A DNA stretch of 64,000 bases from Marinomonas foliarum (GTDB lineage: Bacteria > Pseudomonadota > Gammaproteobacteria > Pseudomonadales > Marinomonadaceae): assembly GCF_003337275.1 (NCBI RefSeq), contig NZ_QPJQ01000014.1:1-64000 (forward strand), in the 5' to 3' direction. This document shows positions 48,063-56,827 of this stretch, one piece after another. Below the pieces are notes generated by a model. It was not told the origin of the DNA. It saw nothing but the letters and a program-made list of their open reading frames with translations, and did not search any database. The first letter of the stretch is position 1; each line of letters begins with the position of its first letter. The position numbers were made by a program, and so were the translations under genes.

Positions 48063-48100
48063 AAACGCCGCTTATTGTTAATAAATAAGCGGCGTTTATT
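48063..48100. terminator. Rho-independent terminator of pgm
   Basis: A 14-bp perfect stem (AAACGCCGCTTATT at 48063-48076 with 48084-48097), 7-nt loop, then ATTTT. It lies between pgm and a convergent gene and may work in both directions. Confidence 0.9.
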
Positions 48101-48118
48101 TTCGTAAAGTACGTTTTA

Positions 48119-48847
48119 CTAAATATCTGATAATCTAGACAGCCATTTTCCTAACTGAAAACCCATTTTATCGCTGAGCTTTTGCGCGGCGGCTTTTAGT
48201 TCTTTGGCATTATTGTTGTTCATTCTTTTGCCTGCGATGATCACCCAGTTACCACTTCCCGTATCTAAGGCTCTAACATCGTTAAAGTGCTGTTTAATCA
48301 CCGCGGTGAGGTCATGGTTATTCTTTTGATCAATCCAGCAGTTTAAGGCTAACCAACCATCTTCCTTAATGTTTTTGGCGCAGTTTTCAATGAAGCTTGT
48401 CTGGAGGACGGCGCGATCCATTCCCTCGGTGTTATAAAGGTCCGTCATTAATAAGTCGACTTTCTTAGGTAAACCTTCTTCCATGTAATCAATGCCATTG
48501 GCGACTTCTAAACTAATGCGTTTGCCTCTGGGTAATTTGAAATACATTTCCGCCGCGTCCATCACCTCTTGTCGTAGTTCTACAGCAGTTATATGAATGG
48601 CTGGTACCGTATGGTGAAGTGCATTAAGCAAGGTGCCACCGCCAAGCCCTAAAATACACACTCGTTTTGGTTCACAAAACAATAAGGGCAGCATCATGGC
48701 TTGCGTATATTCGTGCTGCAAAATATGGGGCGTAGAAAGGCGAATACGACTTTGCTCATCGCCATCGGCAAAAGACAGGATGCGGTATTGGCCATCATCA
48801 AATATGCGAATAGGACCAAGTTCATCGGCGCTGTCATGTATTAACAT
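48119..48847 (-). CDS. Spermidine synthase-like methyltransferase
   Basis: Class I SAM-binding fold protein (242 aa) resembling the spermidine synthase family. Motif I reads CILGLGGGTLLNALHH (about 64-79), with Glu in VELRQEVMDAA (about 88-98) and MTDLYNTEGMD in the catalytic region. It lacks the long N-terminal domain and the full polyamine-binding pocket of SpeE, so the real substrate is uncertain. The gene is monocistronic, between pgm and ydiJ terminators. Confidence 0.8.
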   Translation of the reverse strand: MLIHDSADELGPIRIFDDGQYRILSFADGDEQSRIRLSTPHILQHEYTQAMMLPLLFCEPKRVCILGLGGGTLLNALHHTVPAIHITAVELRQEVMDAAEMYFKLPRGKRISLEVANGIDYMEEGLPKKVDLLMTDLYNTEGMDRAVLQTSFIENCAKNIKEDGWLALNCWIDQKNNHDLTAVIKQHFNDVRALDTGSGNWVIIAGKRMNNNNAKELKAAAQKLSDKMGFQLGKWLSRLSDI

Positions 48848-48868
48848 AGTGTTCCTTGATAAAAATAG

Positions 48869-48893
48869 ATAAGGCTCGGAGACCGAGCCTTAT
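48869..48893 (-). terminator. Terminator downstream of ydiJ
   Basis: An 11-bp perfect stem (ATAAGGCTCGG at 48869-48879, complement at 48883-48893) with a 3-nt loop, followed on the minus strand by CTATTTTTAT. It separates ydiJ from the next minus-strand gene. Confidence 0.88.
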
Positions 48894-48916
48894 GGAAAAA
48901 TCTTTAGTATTTTAAA

Positions 48917-51900
48917 TTACTCGACTTTTGCTTCTCGAAGATGTTTCAAGATAGCTTGTACTGGGTGAGGGATAGCAACATCATCAAAACGCTTTGCTTG
49001 GCTACGACAAGAGTAGCCAGTTGCCACTAGTTTTCCGAGCAGCCCTGGATCAGTTACTTTTTCTTTCCACGACAAATCATAAATGGTTTTCGAGGTTTCT
49101 TTATTGGCGGTTTCATGGCCATAGGTCCCCGCCATGCCACAGCAGCCGACGTTTTCGATTTTTAATTCAAGCCCTAAAATACTATAGACTTTTTGCCAGT
49201 CTTGAAGAGATGCTGCGGCATTGGTTTTTTCAGTGCAGTGAGTCATTAAATGGTAAGTGGAGCTATCGCACATTAAAGGTTGTTTAATTAGGTGTGCGCT
49301 TTTCTTCATTAGCCATTCTTGCATCAATTGAATGTTAGGGATTTGTCGAGTATCGCTAAAGGCTTTGCTGTATTCCGCTCGATAAGTCAGCGTCATGGAA
49401 GGATCAATCCCGATAAAAGGCAATCCATAGAAAGCCAAGCTTTGTAGCATATCTAAGTTCTTACGCGCCGTGCGGTTAAATGCTTTCATGAAGCCGTGTA
49501 CATGCAATGGTTTGCCATTAGGCATATAAGGGGCAAGGTAAGCTTGAAACCCCAATCGACTCAACGTCTCCATCGTATCCAGAACTAATTCTGTTTCAAA
49601 ATAACTAGTGAAAGCATCTTGTACGACAATAACGGCGCGAGATCTGTCTTTTGGGCTCAAGGCTTCAATCGCCAATGGCGTGGCCAAACGAATACCACGG
49701 CGTGACATTTCTTTTTTTAGATTGAGCTTGCTCAGTTTTGGATTGTCGGCCAAACCTATGTATTTGCTACTGAAGTGATTCACCCAACTACGGCTTACCA
49801 ACCAATTGTATGGCTGCGGAAATATCGCCATGGTTGGCATCATAAATTCTAGCGAGCCAATAAGGTAATCCTTAGTAGGTCGCAAATAGCGACTGTAGTA
49901 AAGCTCTAAGAATTTCGCTCTAAAATCTGGAACATCAACTTTTATTGGGCACTGTCCGACACATGATTTACAGGCCAAGCAGCCCATCATGGATTCATGA
50001 ACTTCATTCGAGAAGTCATATTCCCCACGACGTTTTGCTAGGGTGTTTTTTAGTCTTGGTAAGAAGTTGAAAAAGACATTGCTGTGTTTAGCGTCTTTGC
50101 TTGCTTTTACGGTATCCACGCCTTGTTGGCTCATGCCACGAAGCCATTCACGCATTAAAGAAGCACGACCTTTTGGCGAGTGGCGACGATCTCGGGTGCC
50201 TTTCCAAGAAGGGCACATGGCATCATTTGGATCGAAGTTGTAACAGGCTCCATTACCATTACAGTACATGCCTTCTTGAAATTGATCACGGTTCTGAAGC
50301 GGAATCTGACGGTCAAATTGACCTCGTAATGGAACCGCATCTATCTTTAATAAATCTACACCGAGTTCAAATGGTGTGGCGATTTTGCCAGGGTTTAATT
50401 GGTTTCTTGGGTCGAATGCAGCTTTCACTTGCTGGATACTGGGATAGAGCTCACCGAAGAAGGCTGGAGAATACTCCGAACGAACGCCTTTGCCATGTTC
50501 ACCCCATAATAAACCCTTGTATTTCTGGGTGAGCGCAACTACTTTGTCGGTGATTTCGCGGATCATGGGCTCTTGGGATTCATCTTTAAGATCAAGCGCA
50601 GGCCGAACATGCAGAACACCGGCATCCACATGACCAAACATGCCATATTGCACCTTGTAGCTGTCTAGAACTGCACGAAATTCCATAATGAAATCGGCAA
50701 GGTTTTCAGGAGGAACGGCGGTGTCTTCAACAAATGGAATAGGGCGTCTTTCTCCCTTAGCGTTCCCAAGCAGACCAACCGACTTTTTACGCATTGCCCA
50801 GAGCTTGTTAACGTTTTCATGCCCCATGGCAATAGTGTAACCAAGAGCGCTACTACCGCCTTGTTCAACTAAGGCGTCAAGTTTGCCAGTAAGCACTTTG
50901 ATTTTGTTGGCAACGTCTTGTTCATCATTGCCAGTGTATTCGACTAGATTAATCCCTTGGATATTTTCTCCCGCTTCTTCTGGGAAAAATTCAGCAACAG
51001 AATTCCAAACGATATCGCCTTTTGCAAGACCGAGTACTTTCGAGTCGACGGTTTCGATAGAGGTTGGCTTGGCAGTGAGCAGCTCACGTGCATGACGAAG
51101 CGAACCCTCAAAGCTGTCATAGCGAATATTGACCAGAGCCGCATAAGTCGGAATAGTCAAAAGATTTACTTTGGCTTCGACGATAAAACCTAATGTGCCT
51201 TCTGATCCGCAAAGCACCGAGTTCATATTTAATTGTCCGTCTTCGGTGCGAATATGAGCCAAGTCGTAGCCAGTTAAACAGCGGTTAAGTTCAGGGAAGG
51301 TGTCTTTGATCTCTTGAGCTTTGCTTTTTTGAATGCTATCGACAACACGGTGCGCATGAGCGGAATAGTCACTACCACTTTGTATGTCGGCCAGTGTTTT
51401 ATCATCAATGGGGGCTGATTCTAGTAGATGTCCGTCTAACAGCACGGTTTTCAATTCAAGAACATGATCGCGTGTTTTCCCATACATTACCGAACCTTGT
51501 CCGCTGGCGTCGGTGTTGATCATACCGCCAATAGTCGCTCGGTTGCTGGTCGATAACTCTGGTGCAAAGAATAAGCCGTGAGGTTTAATCGCTTTATTAA
51601 GTTGATCTTTTACTACGCCAGCTTCGACACGAGCCCAACCTTCCTCAGCGTTTATTTCCAGAATTCGATTCATGTACTTGGATAAATCAATCACCAAACC
51701 ATCGGTTAACGACTGGCCGTTAGTACCAGTACCTCCGCCTCGCGGGCTTAACACTACATCGTTATATTTTTCTTGGTTGCATAACTGCACCAATAACTGA
51801 ATGTCTTGGATGTTCTTAGGAAAGATAACCCCTTGAGGTAAGACTTGGTAAATGGAGTTATCAGTTGAAAGAACCACACGGTTGGCATAATCAGGATTGG

Positions 51901-51991
51901 TGTCTCCTGAGAATCCTGAAGCTTTCAGGCGTTCGATGAAAGAAAGGTATTTGGCCTGAATGGGCGAGACTTCAGAAAGCTTTGGAATCAT
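48917..51991 (-). CDS. ydiJ: FAD/Fe-S oxidoreductase YdiJ (D-2-hydroxyglutarate dehydrogenase)
   Basis: Large flavoprotein (1024 aa; E. coli YdiJ 1018). Domains in order: FAD-binding type 4 (about 45-290, with SPRGGGTGTNGQSL and GSEGTLGFI), FAD-linked oxidase C-terminal (about 290-545, GHVDAGVLHVRP and GEHGKG), ferredoxin-type iron-sulfur site (CLACKSCVGQCP near 670) and a C-terminal Cys-rich CCG domain (GCCGMAGTYG near 965). YdiJ proteins are reported to oxidise D-2-hydroxyglutarate; D-lactate-type substrates are an alternative. It is monocistronic. Confidence 0.9.
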   Translation of the reverse strand: MIPKLSEVSPIQAKYLSFIERLKASGFSGDTNPDYANRVVLSTDNSIYQVLPQGVIFPKNIQDIQLLVQLCNQEKYNDVVLSPRGGGTGTNGQSLTDGLVIDLSKYMNRILEINAEEGWARVEAGVVKDQLNKAIKPHGLFFAPELSTSNRATIGGMINTDASGQGSVMYGKTRDHVLELKTVLLDGHLLESAPIDDKTLADIQSGSDYSAHAHRVVDSIQKSKAQEIKDTFPELNRCLTGYDLAHIRTEDGQLNMNSVLCGSEGTLGFIVEAKVNLLTIPTYAALVNIRYDSFEGSLRHARELLTAKPTSIETVDSKVLGLAKGDIVWNSVAEFFPEEAGENIQGINLVEYTGNDEQDVANKIKVLTGKLDALVEQGGSSALGYTIAMGHENVNKLWAMRKKSVGLLGNAKGERRPIPFVEDTAVPPENLADFIMEFRAVLDSYKVQYGMFGHVDAGVLHVRPALDLKDESQEPMIREITDKVVALTQKYKGLLWGEHGKGVRSEYSPAFFGELYPSIQQVKAAFDPRNQLNPGKIATPFELGVDLLKIDAVPLRGQFDRQIPLQNRDQFQEGMYCNGNGACYNFDPNDAMCPSWKGTRDRRHSPKGRASLMREWLRGMSQQGVDTVKASKDAKHSNVFFNFLPRLKNTLAKRRGEYDFSNEVHESMMGCLACKSCVGQCPIKVDVPDFRAKFLELYYSRYLRPTKDYLIGSLEFMMPTMAIFPQPYNWLVSRSWVNHFSSKYIGLADNPKLSKLNLKKEMSRRGIRLATPLAIEALSPKDRSRAVIVVQDAFTSYFETELVLDTMETLSRLGFQAYLAPYMPNGKPLHVHGFMKAFNRTARKNLDMLQSLAFYGLPFIGIDPSMTLTYRAEYSKAFSDTRQIPNIQLMQEWLMKKSAHLIKQPLMCDSSTYHLMTHCTEKTNAAASLQDWQKVYSILGLELKIENVGCCGMAGTYGHETANKETSKTIYDLSWKEKVTDPGLLGKLVATGYSCRSQAKRFDDVAIPHPVQAILKHLREAKVE

Positions 51992-52146
51992 GTTTCATCT
52001 CCACAATTGATGAGTGTGCAGATTTTAACAAACAACTGAGTTCTAAAGGGATATTTTTATGGTTCTTCGTCGTCTCTAAAGATATCTTCTATGCATTAGC
52101 AAAACCAACTTGAGGGCTTTCATCTAGCTAAAATACCTACACTGTA

Positions 52147-52170
52147 ATTGGGGACAGAGTAAAACTAAAT
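52147..52170 (+). repeat. Left copy of a 24-bp inverted repeat
   Basis: Starts ATTGGGGACAGAG and matches the reverse complement of 54692-54715 at 22 of 24 positions. A third, reverse-oriented copy of the core is at 52291-52310. Such sequences flank REP-associated tyrosine transposase genes in several marine gammaproteobacteria (recollection, not searched). Confidence 0.8.
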
Positions 52171-52238
52171 AGACTCCCTAGCTAATCCCTCTTCATGCTA
52201 CCCTTTTTTATCTTAAAGTATGTGAGAAAGGAGTCTCC

Positions 52239-52307
52239 ATGCCACGCCGTGCGGTTGGCGTAAAAATAGGGGTTATGGCTGATTGTAGAAATTTAATTTT
52301 ACTCTGA
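52239..52307 (+). pseudogene. Start remnant of a Y1/REP-associated transposase gene
   Basis: A 22-codon ORF preceded by AGGAG, beginning MPRRAVGVK and stopping at TGA (52305-52307) inside the internal repeat copy. MPRR is a frequent start of IS200/RAYT-type transposases, and the frame is lost immediately after. The rest of the 689-nt region 51992-52680 holds the repeats, a sequence at 52572 starting AATTGGGGGCAGG that may be another degenerate mobile-element end, and a hairpin, but no other gene I can support. Confidence 0.5.
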
Positions 52308-52310
52308 CCC
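52257..52310 (+). repeat. 55-bp repeat, copy A
   Basis: Begins GGCGTAAAAATAG, has GGCTGAT at the same offset (+20) as in copy B (54661-54715), and ends in the inverted-repeat core ATTTAATTTTACT. Three-nt length difference after GGCTGAT separates the copies. Confidence 0.75.
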
Positions 52311-52617
52311 GAATTATTCCCTGGCTATGCGGGGATATCGTCCAGAGAGCATTTAATAGGTGTCCTGTCCACACTGTCCATATACACTTCCTGCTTTAAA
52401 TCCAGCCGATTTCAGAATAACTTTCCTGAAACTGGCTGTTTGTTTGTTCATTTCTTACGATTATTTTCAGAAAAAATCAGCTCGAAAATAAATACTGGTT
52501 AATAATCAATCTGTTTTCCGCTCAAATTATGTGGCTGCTTCTCCAAACGTGTCGAATAATTGTAATTAATAATTGGGGGCAGGTCTTTTTTTGCCTTTTA
52601 GTATTGAGCCTGAGCAT

Positions 52618-52651
52618 AAAACTACCCATCTAGAGATAGTTGGGTAGTTTT
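52618..52651 (-). terminator. Hairpin downstream of aldo/keto reductase
   Basis: An 11-bp stem (AAAACTACCCA at 52618-52628, TGGGTAGTTTT at 52641-52651) lies 30 nt beyond the stop of the minus-strand aldo/keto reductase. The stem itself ends in TTTT; little T-tract follows. Confidence 0.65.
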
Positions 52652-52680
52652 AATTCACCTACAGGCTTAACGCTTATATT

Positions 52681-53553
52681 TTAGATATTAACGGCAATGT
52701 TATTTAATTTGGCAATGGCCTCACTCGGTAAAATCAACTCTGCTGCGGCTAAGTTTTGTTGTAGATGTTTAGTTGAAGATGTTCCTGGTATTAATAGAAT
52801 ATTAGCTGAACGCTGAAGCAACCAAGCCAAAGCGACTTGCATTACTGTCGCGTTTAGCGATATCGCAACTTCTTCTAAAATGGATGATTGTAGTGGTGTG
52901 AAGCCGCCAAGTGGAAAGAAAGGTGTATAGGCAATGCCTTCTTTTGCAAGCAGATCAATAAGTGCATCGTCTCTTCTGTGCACTAGATTGTACTGGTTCT
53001 GCACGCAAACAATTGGTGCGATACTGCGTGCTTCTTCAATTTGATTTGCAGTAACATTACTGACACCTAAGTGATTTATCAGACCTTCTTTTTGTAACTC
53101 GGCAAGTACGGAAAATGGTTCTGCAATAGAGCCTTCGGCTGGGCCATGAGCATCAAACATAGCTCGCAGATTGACTACCTCGATTTGTTCTATGCCAAGG
53201 TTGGTTAGATTATCATGTACGGCTTGAATAAGTTCAGGCTTTGAAAAAGCGGGCAACCAATCGCCTTTCTCATTGCGAAGAGTACCAACCTTAGTCACCA
53301 ATGCTAGTTCTTTAGTATAAGGGTGTAATGCCTCACGAATGATTTGGTTCGTTATGTGTGGGCCGTAAAAATCGGAGGTGTCGATATGGTTAATGCCACT
53401 TTCTATTGCGGCTTGAAGGACTGCAATGGCTTCTTTTTTATCTTTAGGTAGACCAAAAGCGCCGGAGCCAGCCAACTGCATAGCACCGTAACCCATTCGG
53501 TTGATTGTTTTATTACCGAGCTTGAATGTACCAGCTTGTTGAATGTTAACCAT
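52681..53553 (-). CDS. Aldo/keto reductase
   Basis: NADPH-dependent AKR-superfamily oxidoreductase (290 aa). Catalytic Asp/Tyr in HIDTSDFYGPH (about 53-63), Lys in LVTKVGTLR (about 82-90), and cofactor-binding LLIPGTSSTKHLQQNL near the end. ATG 53553 (MVNIQQAGTFKLG) has AGGAAAA upstream; an open extension to 53619 overlaps the promoter region and is rejected. It is divergent from a LysR gene. The pair lies between inverted repeats, suggesting a transferable two-gene unit. Substrate unknown. Confidence 0.9.
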   Translation of the reverse strand: MVNIQQAGTFKLGNKTINRMGYGAMQLAGSGAFGLPKDKKEAIAVLQAAIESGINHIDTSDFYGPHITNQIIREALHPYTKELALVTKVGTLRNEKGDWLPAFSKPELIQAVHDNLTNLGIEQIEVVNLRAMFDAHGPAEGSIAEPFSVLAELQKEGLINHLGVSNVTANQIEEARSIAPIVCVQNQYNLVHRRDDALIDLLAKEGIAYTPFFPLGGFTPLQSSILEEVAISLNATVMQVALAWLLQRSANILLIPGTSSTKHLQQNLAAAELILPSEAIAKLNNIAVNI

Positions 53554-53608
53554 GATGATTTTCCTATGTGAGATGTTGGTTAGGTGGTCTATTCTAAGTT
53601 GCATCACT

Positions 53609-53647
53609 TTGTGCGACAATCCTATTTAATCAGAACGTATTGTGCGA
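53609..53647. promoter_or_regulatory. Direct repeat TTGTGCGA in divergent promoter region
   Basis: TTGTGCGA occurs at 53609-53616 and 53640-53647, 31 nt apart (about three helical turns), between the divergent aldo/keto reductase and LysR genes. It is a candidate regulator site, but chance is possible. Confidence 0.35.
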
Positions 53648-53658
53648 GATTTAGAACA

Positions 53659-54564
53659 ATGAAAGCATCTATGAATGACATTTCGGCATTTGTTGCTGTT
53701 GCTAGAGCTGGTGGTTTTCGTGAGGCCGCAAGAGTAGAAAATATAAGCGCTTCACGTTTAAGTGATGCCATACGACGCTTAGAAAGGGAGTTGGGAGTAC
53801 GATTGTTTCATCGTAATACTCGCAGTGTTGTCCTTACGGAAGTCGGTTTGGTTTTGTTAGAACGTATGAATCCTGTTATGAATGAATTTGATTCAGCGTT
53901 AGATATGGTCAATCTATATCGTGATAAACCCTCGGGTAAACTTCGTCTTAACGTACCTGTTAGTGCCGTAAAATTAATATTGCCAGCTATTGTCCCTGAA
54001 TTTTTGGAGGCCTATCCTGATATTGAACTTGAAGTGACGGCGGAGAGCGATGCTATCAATATTATTGATGCAGGTTTCGATGCTGGTATTCGTTATGACG
54101 AGCGACTAGAACAGGATATGATTGCTGTGCCTATAGGGCCACGTCAACAACGATATGCATTAGCCGCAGCGCCTAAATTATTAGATAGGTTAGGTCGACC
54201 AGCTCACCCTCGTGACCTATTGAATTATCCTTGTTTAACGGGTCGGTTTCGATCAGGGTTAGCCAACACTTGGGGATTTGAGAAAGATAATGAAGTTATA
54301 GAGATCAAAGTTTCAGGTCCTTTAGTGGTTAATATAGGTAGCGTTCTAGATCTTGCTGTTGATGCAGCTGTTGCTGGCACGGGTGTTGTTTATTTGTTTG
54401 AAGAATGGCTACAGCCTTATTTTGACTCAGGGCAACTTGAACCTATTCTTGATAATTGGTGGTTGTCTTTTAGCGGGCCGTATTTGTATTATTCTGGTCG
54501 AAGATTGGTGCCAACTCCCTTGCGAACATTTATTGATTTTGTAAAAAGTAGGGATATAAATTAA
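53659..54564 (+). CDS. LysR family transcriptional regulator
   Basis: LysR-type regulator (301 aa from ATG 53659; ATG 53671 is an alternative). The N-terminal winged helix (about residues 10-64, GGFREAARVENISASRLSDAIRRLE) and a CrgA/AaeR-like effector domain are visible. An in-frame extension to 53584 lies across the divergent promoter and is rejected. The neighbouring aldo/keto reductase is the obvious target. The effector is unknown. Confidence 0.88.
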   Translation: MKASMNDISAFVAVARAGGFREAARVENISASRLSDAIRRLERELGVRLFHRNTRSVVLTEVGLVLLERMNPVMNEFDSALDMVNLYRDKPSGKLRLNVPVSAVKLILPAIVPEFLEAYPDIELEVTAESDAINIIDAGFDAGIRYDERLEQDMIAVPIGPRQQRYALAAAPKLLDRLGRPAHPRDLLNYPCLTGRFRSGLANTWGFEKDNEVIEIKVSGPLVVNIGSVLDLAVDAAVAGTGVVYLFEEWLQPYFDSGQLEPILDNWWLSFSGPYLYYSGRRLVPTPLRTFIDFVKSRDIN

Positions 54565-54660
54565 TAATGCGTCTGCATACTCACCCTTCAAAGGCTGCGA
54601 ACGTATTTACAGAAAAGCCAAACTAGGGCTCGGATAATTATCCGCACGGGTGAATGTAAA

Positions 54661-54715
54661 GGCGTAAAAATAGTGACAATGGCTGATCGAGATTTAATTT
54701 TACTTTGTCCCCAAT
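54661..54715 (+). repeat. 55-bp repeat, copy B, with right inverted repeat
   Basis: Copy B of the GGCGTAAAAATAG...GGCTGAT repeat. Its last 24 nt (54692-54715, ending TTTGTCCCCAAT) are the inverted partner of 52147-52170. The 226-nt gap 54565-54790 otherwise holds no supported gene. Confidence 0.78.
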
Positions 54716-54790
54716 CAATTCTAGTTGAAAAAGTAAGTGATAACGGGTTTAAAGCTCATGTTAATATGAAAAGCATGTGCATTTTTTCAA

Positions 54791-55756
54791 ATGAGTATGC
54801 TTGTGTCTTGCATTCAGTCAATCGTCCTTCCACCAGCCTTTCTTTATTCGTCTGGTGCTCAGCCTTCAGATATTCAATACGAGTTAGACATCTACCGCGG
54901 TGACCTCGAGCATCCTAATGCGCCAGGAAATAAATGGCATAAACTGCAACATCACCTAAAAGCCGCAGAACAACAAAACGCTTCTGTCATCGCTACGTTT
55001 GGTGGGCCATTTTCAAATCATCTTCATGCCTTTGGCGCTACGCTCAAAGATTTGCAGTTTAGAGCGGTTGCTGTCGTAAGGGGGGAGCTTCAGCCTACAC
55101 TCACTCCGACTCTAAAAGATTTGGTGTCTGCTGGTGTTGAGTTATGGCCTTCATCAAGATCGGATTATCGTCTTGGAATGGATGCACAAGTCGTCAGCAA
55201 AATAAACCAGCTCTACAGTAATGTTTACTGGATTCCAGAAGGTGGCGGTGGTGAGCTTGGCGCCATGGGTTGTCGTGATTGGGCGGATAATATTAGTGCC
55301 ATCGATGATGCTTATGATGCGTGGGTGGTATCGTCTGGTACAGGCACAACCGCAGCGGGTTTGTTGGCAAATGCCAATACGCCAGATTTACATGTGTTTA
55401 GCGCATTAAAAGGTGAGCCTGCTCAGCGGGGTTTGATTTTAGATTTATCCGATGGATTGACTCTAAAACCAATAACTAAAGAGTGGCTTGATGCCAAGTT
55501 ATTCTTTCATTCAGACTGTCATGAAGGTGGGTATGCCAAACAAAGTCCAGTTCTAAAGTCCTTCATATCAGAATTTGCCCGTGCAAACCCCAATCATCCA
55601 CTTGATCCTGTTTATACCTGTAAAAGTATGTTTGCTGTTTTGAATGCCATGAAAGAAGGTTCATGGCCATATCGTCGTACATTATTTATTCATACTGGTG
55701 GTTTGCAAGGTTGGCGAGGGTTTTCAAAAGATACTAATCCCTTTACGTACTCTTAA
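54791..55756 (+). CDS. PLP-dependent ACC deaminase/D-cysteine desulfhydrase-like protein
   Basis: Fold-type II PLP enzyme (321 aa) of the ACC deaminase/D-cysteine desulfhydrase family. The PLP lysine is Lys51 in GNKWHKLQHHL; ATFGGPFSNHLHAFGA (about 73-88) is the phosphate-cup and Ser/Asn region, and SSGTGTTAAGLL binds phosphate. Such proteins deaminate ACC or degrade D-cysteine; many marine members act on neither, so the substrate is open. It lies just outside the repeat-bounded segment and upstream of nadK with a 132-nt gap. Confidence 0.85.
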   Translation: MSMLVSCIQSIVLPPAFLYSSGAQPSDIQYELDIYRGDLEHPNAPGNKWHKLQHHLKAAEQQNASVIATFGGPFSNHLHAFGATLKDLQFRAVAVVRGELQPTLTPTLKDLVSAGVELWPSSRSDYRLGMDAQVVSKINQLYSNVYWIPEGGGGELGAMGCRDWADNISAIDDAYDAWVVSSGTGTTAAGLLANANTPDLHVFSALKGEPAQRGLILDLSDGLTLKPITKEWLDAKLFFHSDCHEGGYAKQSPVLKSFISEFARANPNHPLDPVYTCKSMFAVLNAMKEGSWPYRRTLFIHTGGLQGWRGFSKDTNPFTYS

Positions 55757-55888
55757 CGAGATGGCGATAGTCGACGTCTTCATGTTAAAGTTGCCCAACT
55801 TATGTAAAACCCACATGAAAATAAAAACCGTTATACATACTTTAGTGGGTTGATTTGTTGACATCGATAGACGGGAAGAGAATGACAC

Positions 55889-56770
55889 ATGAGTCTTTTT
55901 AGACGTGTTGGTATTATTGCTCGATTAGATAAACCTCAGATTCTTGATACGGTTAAGAAACTGATGGAGTATCTACAAGAAAAAGACATCGCTCCGGTAC
56001 TTGAAGACCAATTGGCGACCATGATGCCTGGTGTGAAAGTCGCTTCATCGGCGCTAAAAGAATTAGGTGATCATTGTGACATGGTCATGGTAGTGGGAGG
56101 TGACGGAAGTTTCCTTGGTGCTGCTAGAGCAATCTGTAATTACGACATTCCTGTATTAGGTATCAACCGAGGTACGTTGGGGTTTTTAACCGACATCTCG
56201 CCACACAATCTTCAAGAAGAATTAGACCCTATTTTTCGTGGCGAATACCATGAAGAAAAGCGCTTTATGATTGAAGCGAAAATCAAGCGTCAGAATCGTC
56301 CTAGCGGCGAAGGTATTGCGCTCAATGATTTGGTTCTTCACCCTGGCAAATCTGCTCGAATGATTCGTTTTGACTTATTCATAGACGATCAATTTGTCAT
56401 GAATCAAAAATCTGATGGTTTAATTGTTGCCACACCCACAGGATCAACCGCTTATGCGCTGTCTGCTGGTGGTCCAATTATGCTGCCAAAATTAGATGCT
56501 TTGGTTCTAGTGCCCATGCACCCACATACGTTAAGTAACAGACCTATTGTGATTGATGCCAATGCCAATATACGCATTGTTGTATGCGAATCGAATCTAA
56601 CGTATCCAAGTGTGAGCTGTGACGGCCAGCTTAATATTACCGCGGCACCAGGGGATGAGATCCACATATCTAAAAAAACGGGTGGAATTCGACTAATACA
56701 CCCTAAGAATCATGATTTTTACAATGTATGTCGTGACAAGCTAGGTTGGCAATCCAGTTATCGCGCTTAA
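55889..56770 (+). CDS. nadK: NAD kinase
   Basis: Phosphorylates NAD to NADP (293 aa; E. coli 292). The GGDGSFLGA motif (70-78, catalytic Asp72) and the NE/D-type and GSTAYALSAGGPI (about 187-199) motifs are intact. The C-terminus has the SCDGQ region typical of the enzyme. GGGAAGAGAATGACAC lies upstream of the ATG. In E. coli nadK neighbours recN and grpE; here a rhomboid protease gene follows after 57 nt. Confidence 0.97.
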   Translation: MSLFRRVGIIARLDKPQILDTVKKLMEYLQEKDIAPVLEDQLATMMPGVKVASSALKELGDHCDMVMVVGGDGSFLGAARAICNYDIPVLGINRGTLGFLTDISPHNLQEELDPIFRGEYHEEKRFMIEAKIKRQNRPSGEGIALNDLVLHPGKSARMIRFDLFIDDQFVMNQKSDGLIVATPTGSTAYALSAGGPIMLPKLDALVLVPMHPHTLSNRPIVIDANANIRIVVCESNLTYPSVSCDGQLNITAAPGDEIHISKKTGGIRLIHPKNHDFYNVCRDKLGWQSSYRA

Positions 56771-56827
56771 TATATTGGGTTCTGGTTAAATTTTATTATT
56801 TTGTAAACAAATCCTTTTAGAGGCTGC

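Noticed and set aside
50101-50532. 143-aa plus-strand ORF inside ydiJ
   Set aside because: Shadow of a strongly conserved gene on the other strand.
54673-54903. 76-aa ORF across the repeat and the start of the deaminase-like gene
   Set aside because: Out of frame with the real gene, begins inside a repeat copy, and has no protein-like character.
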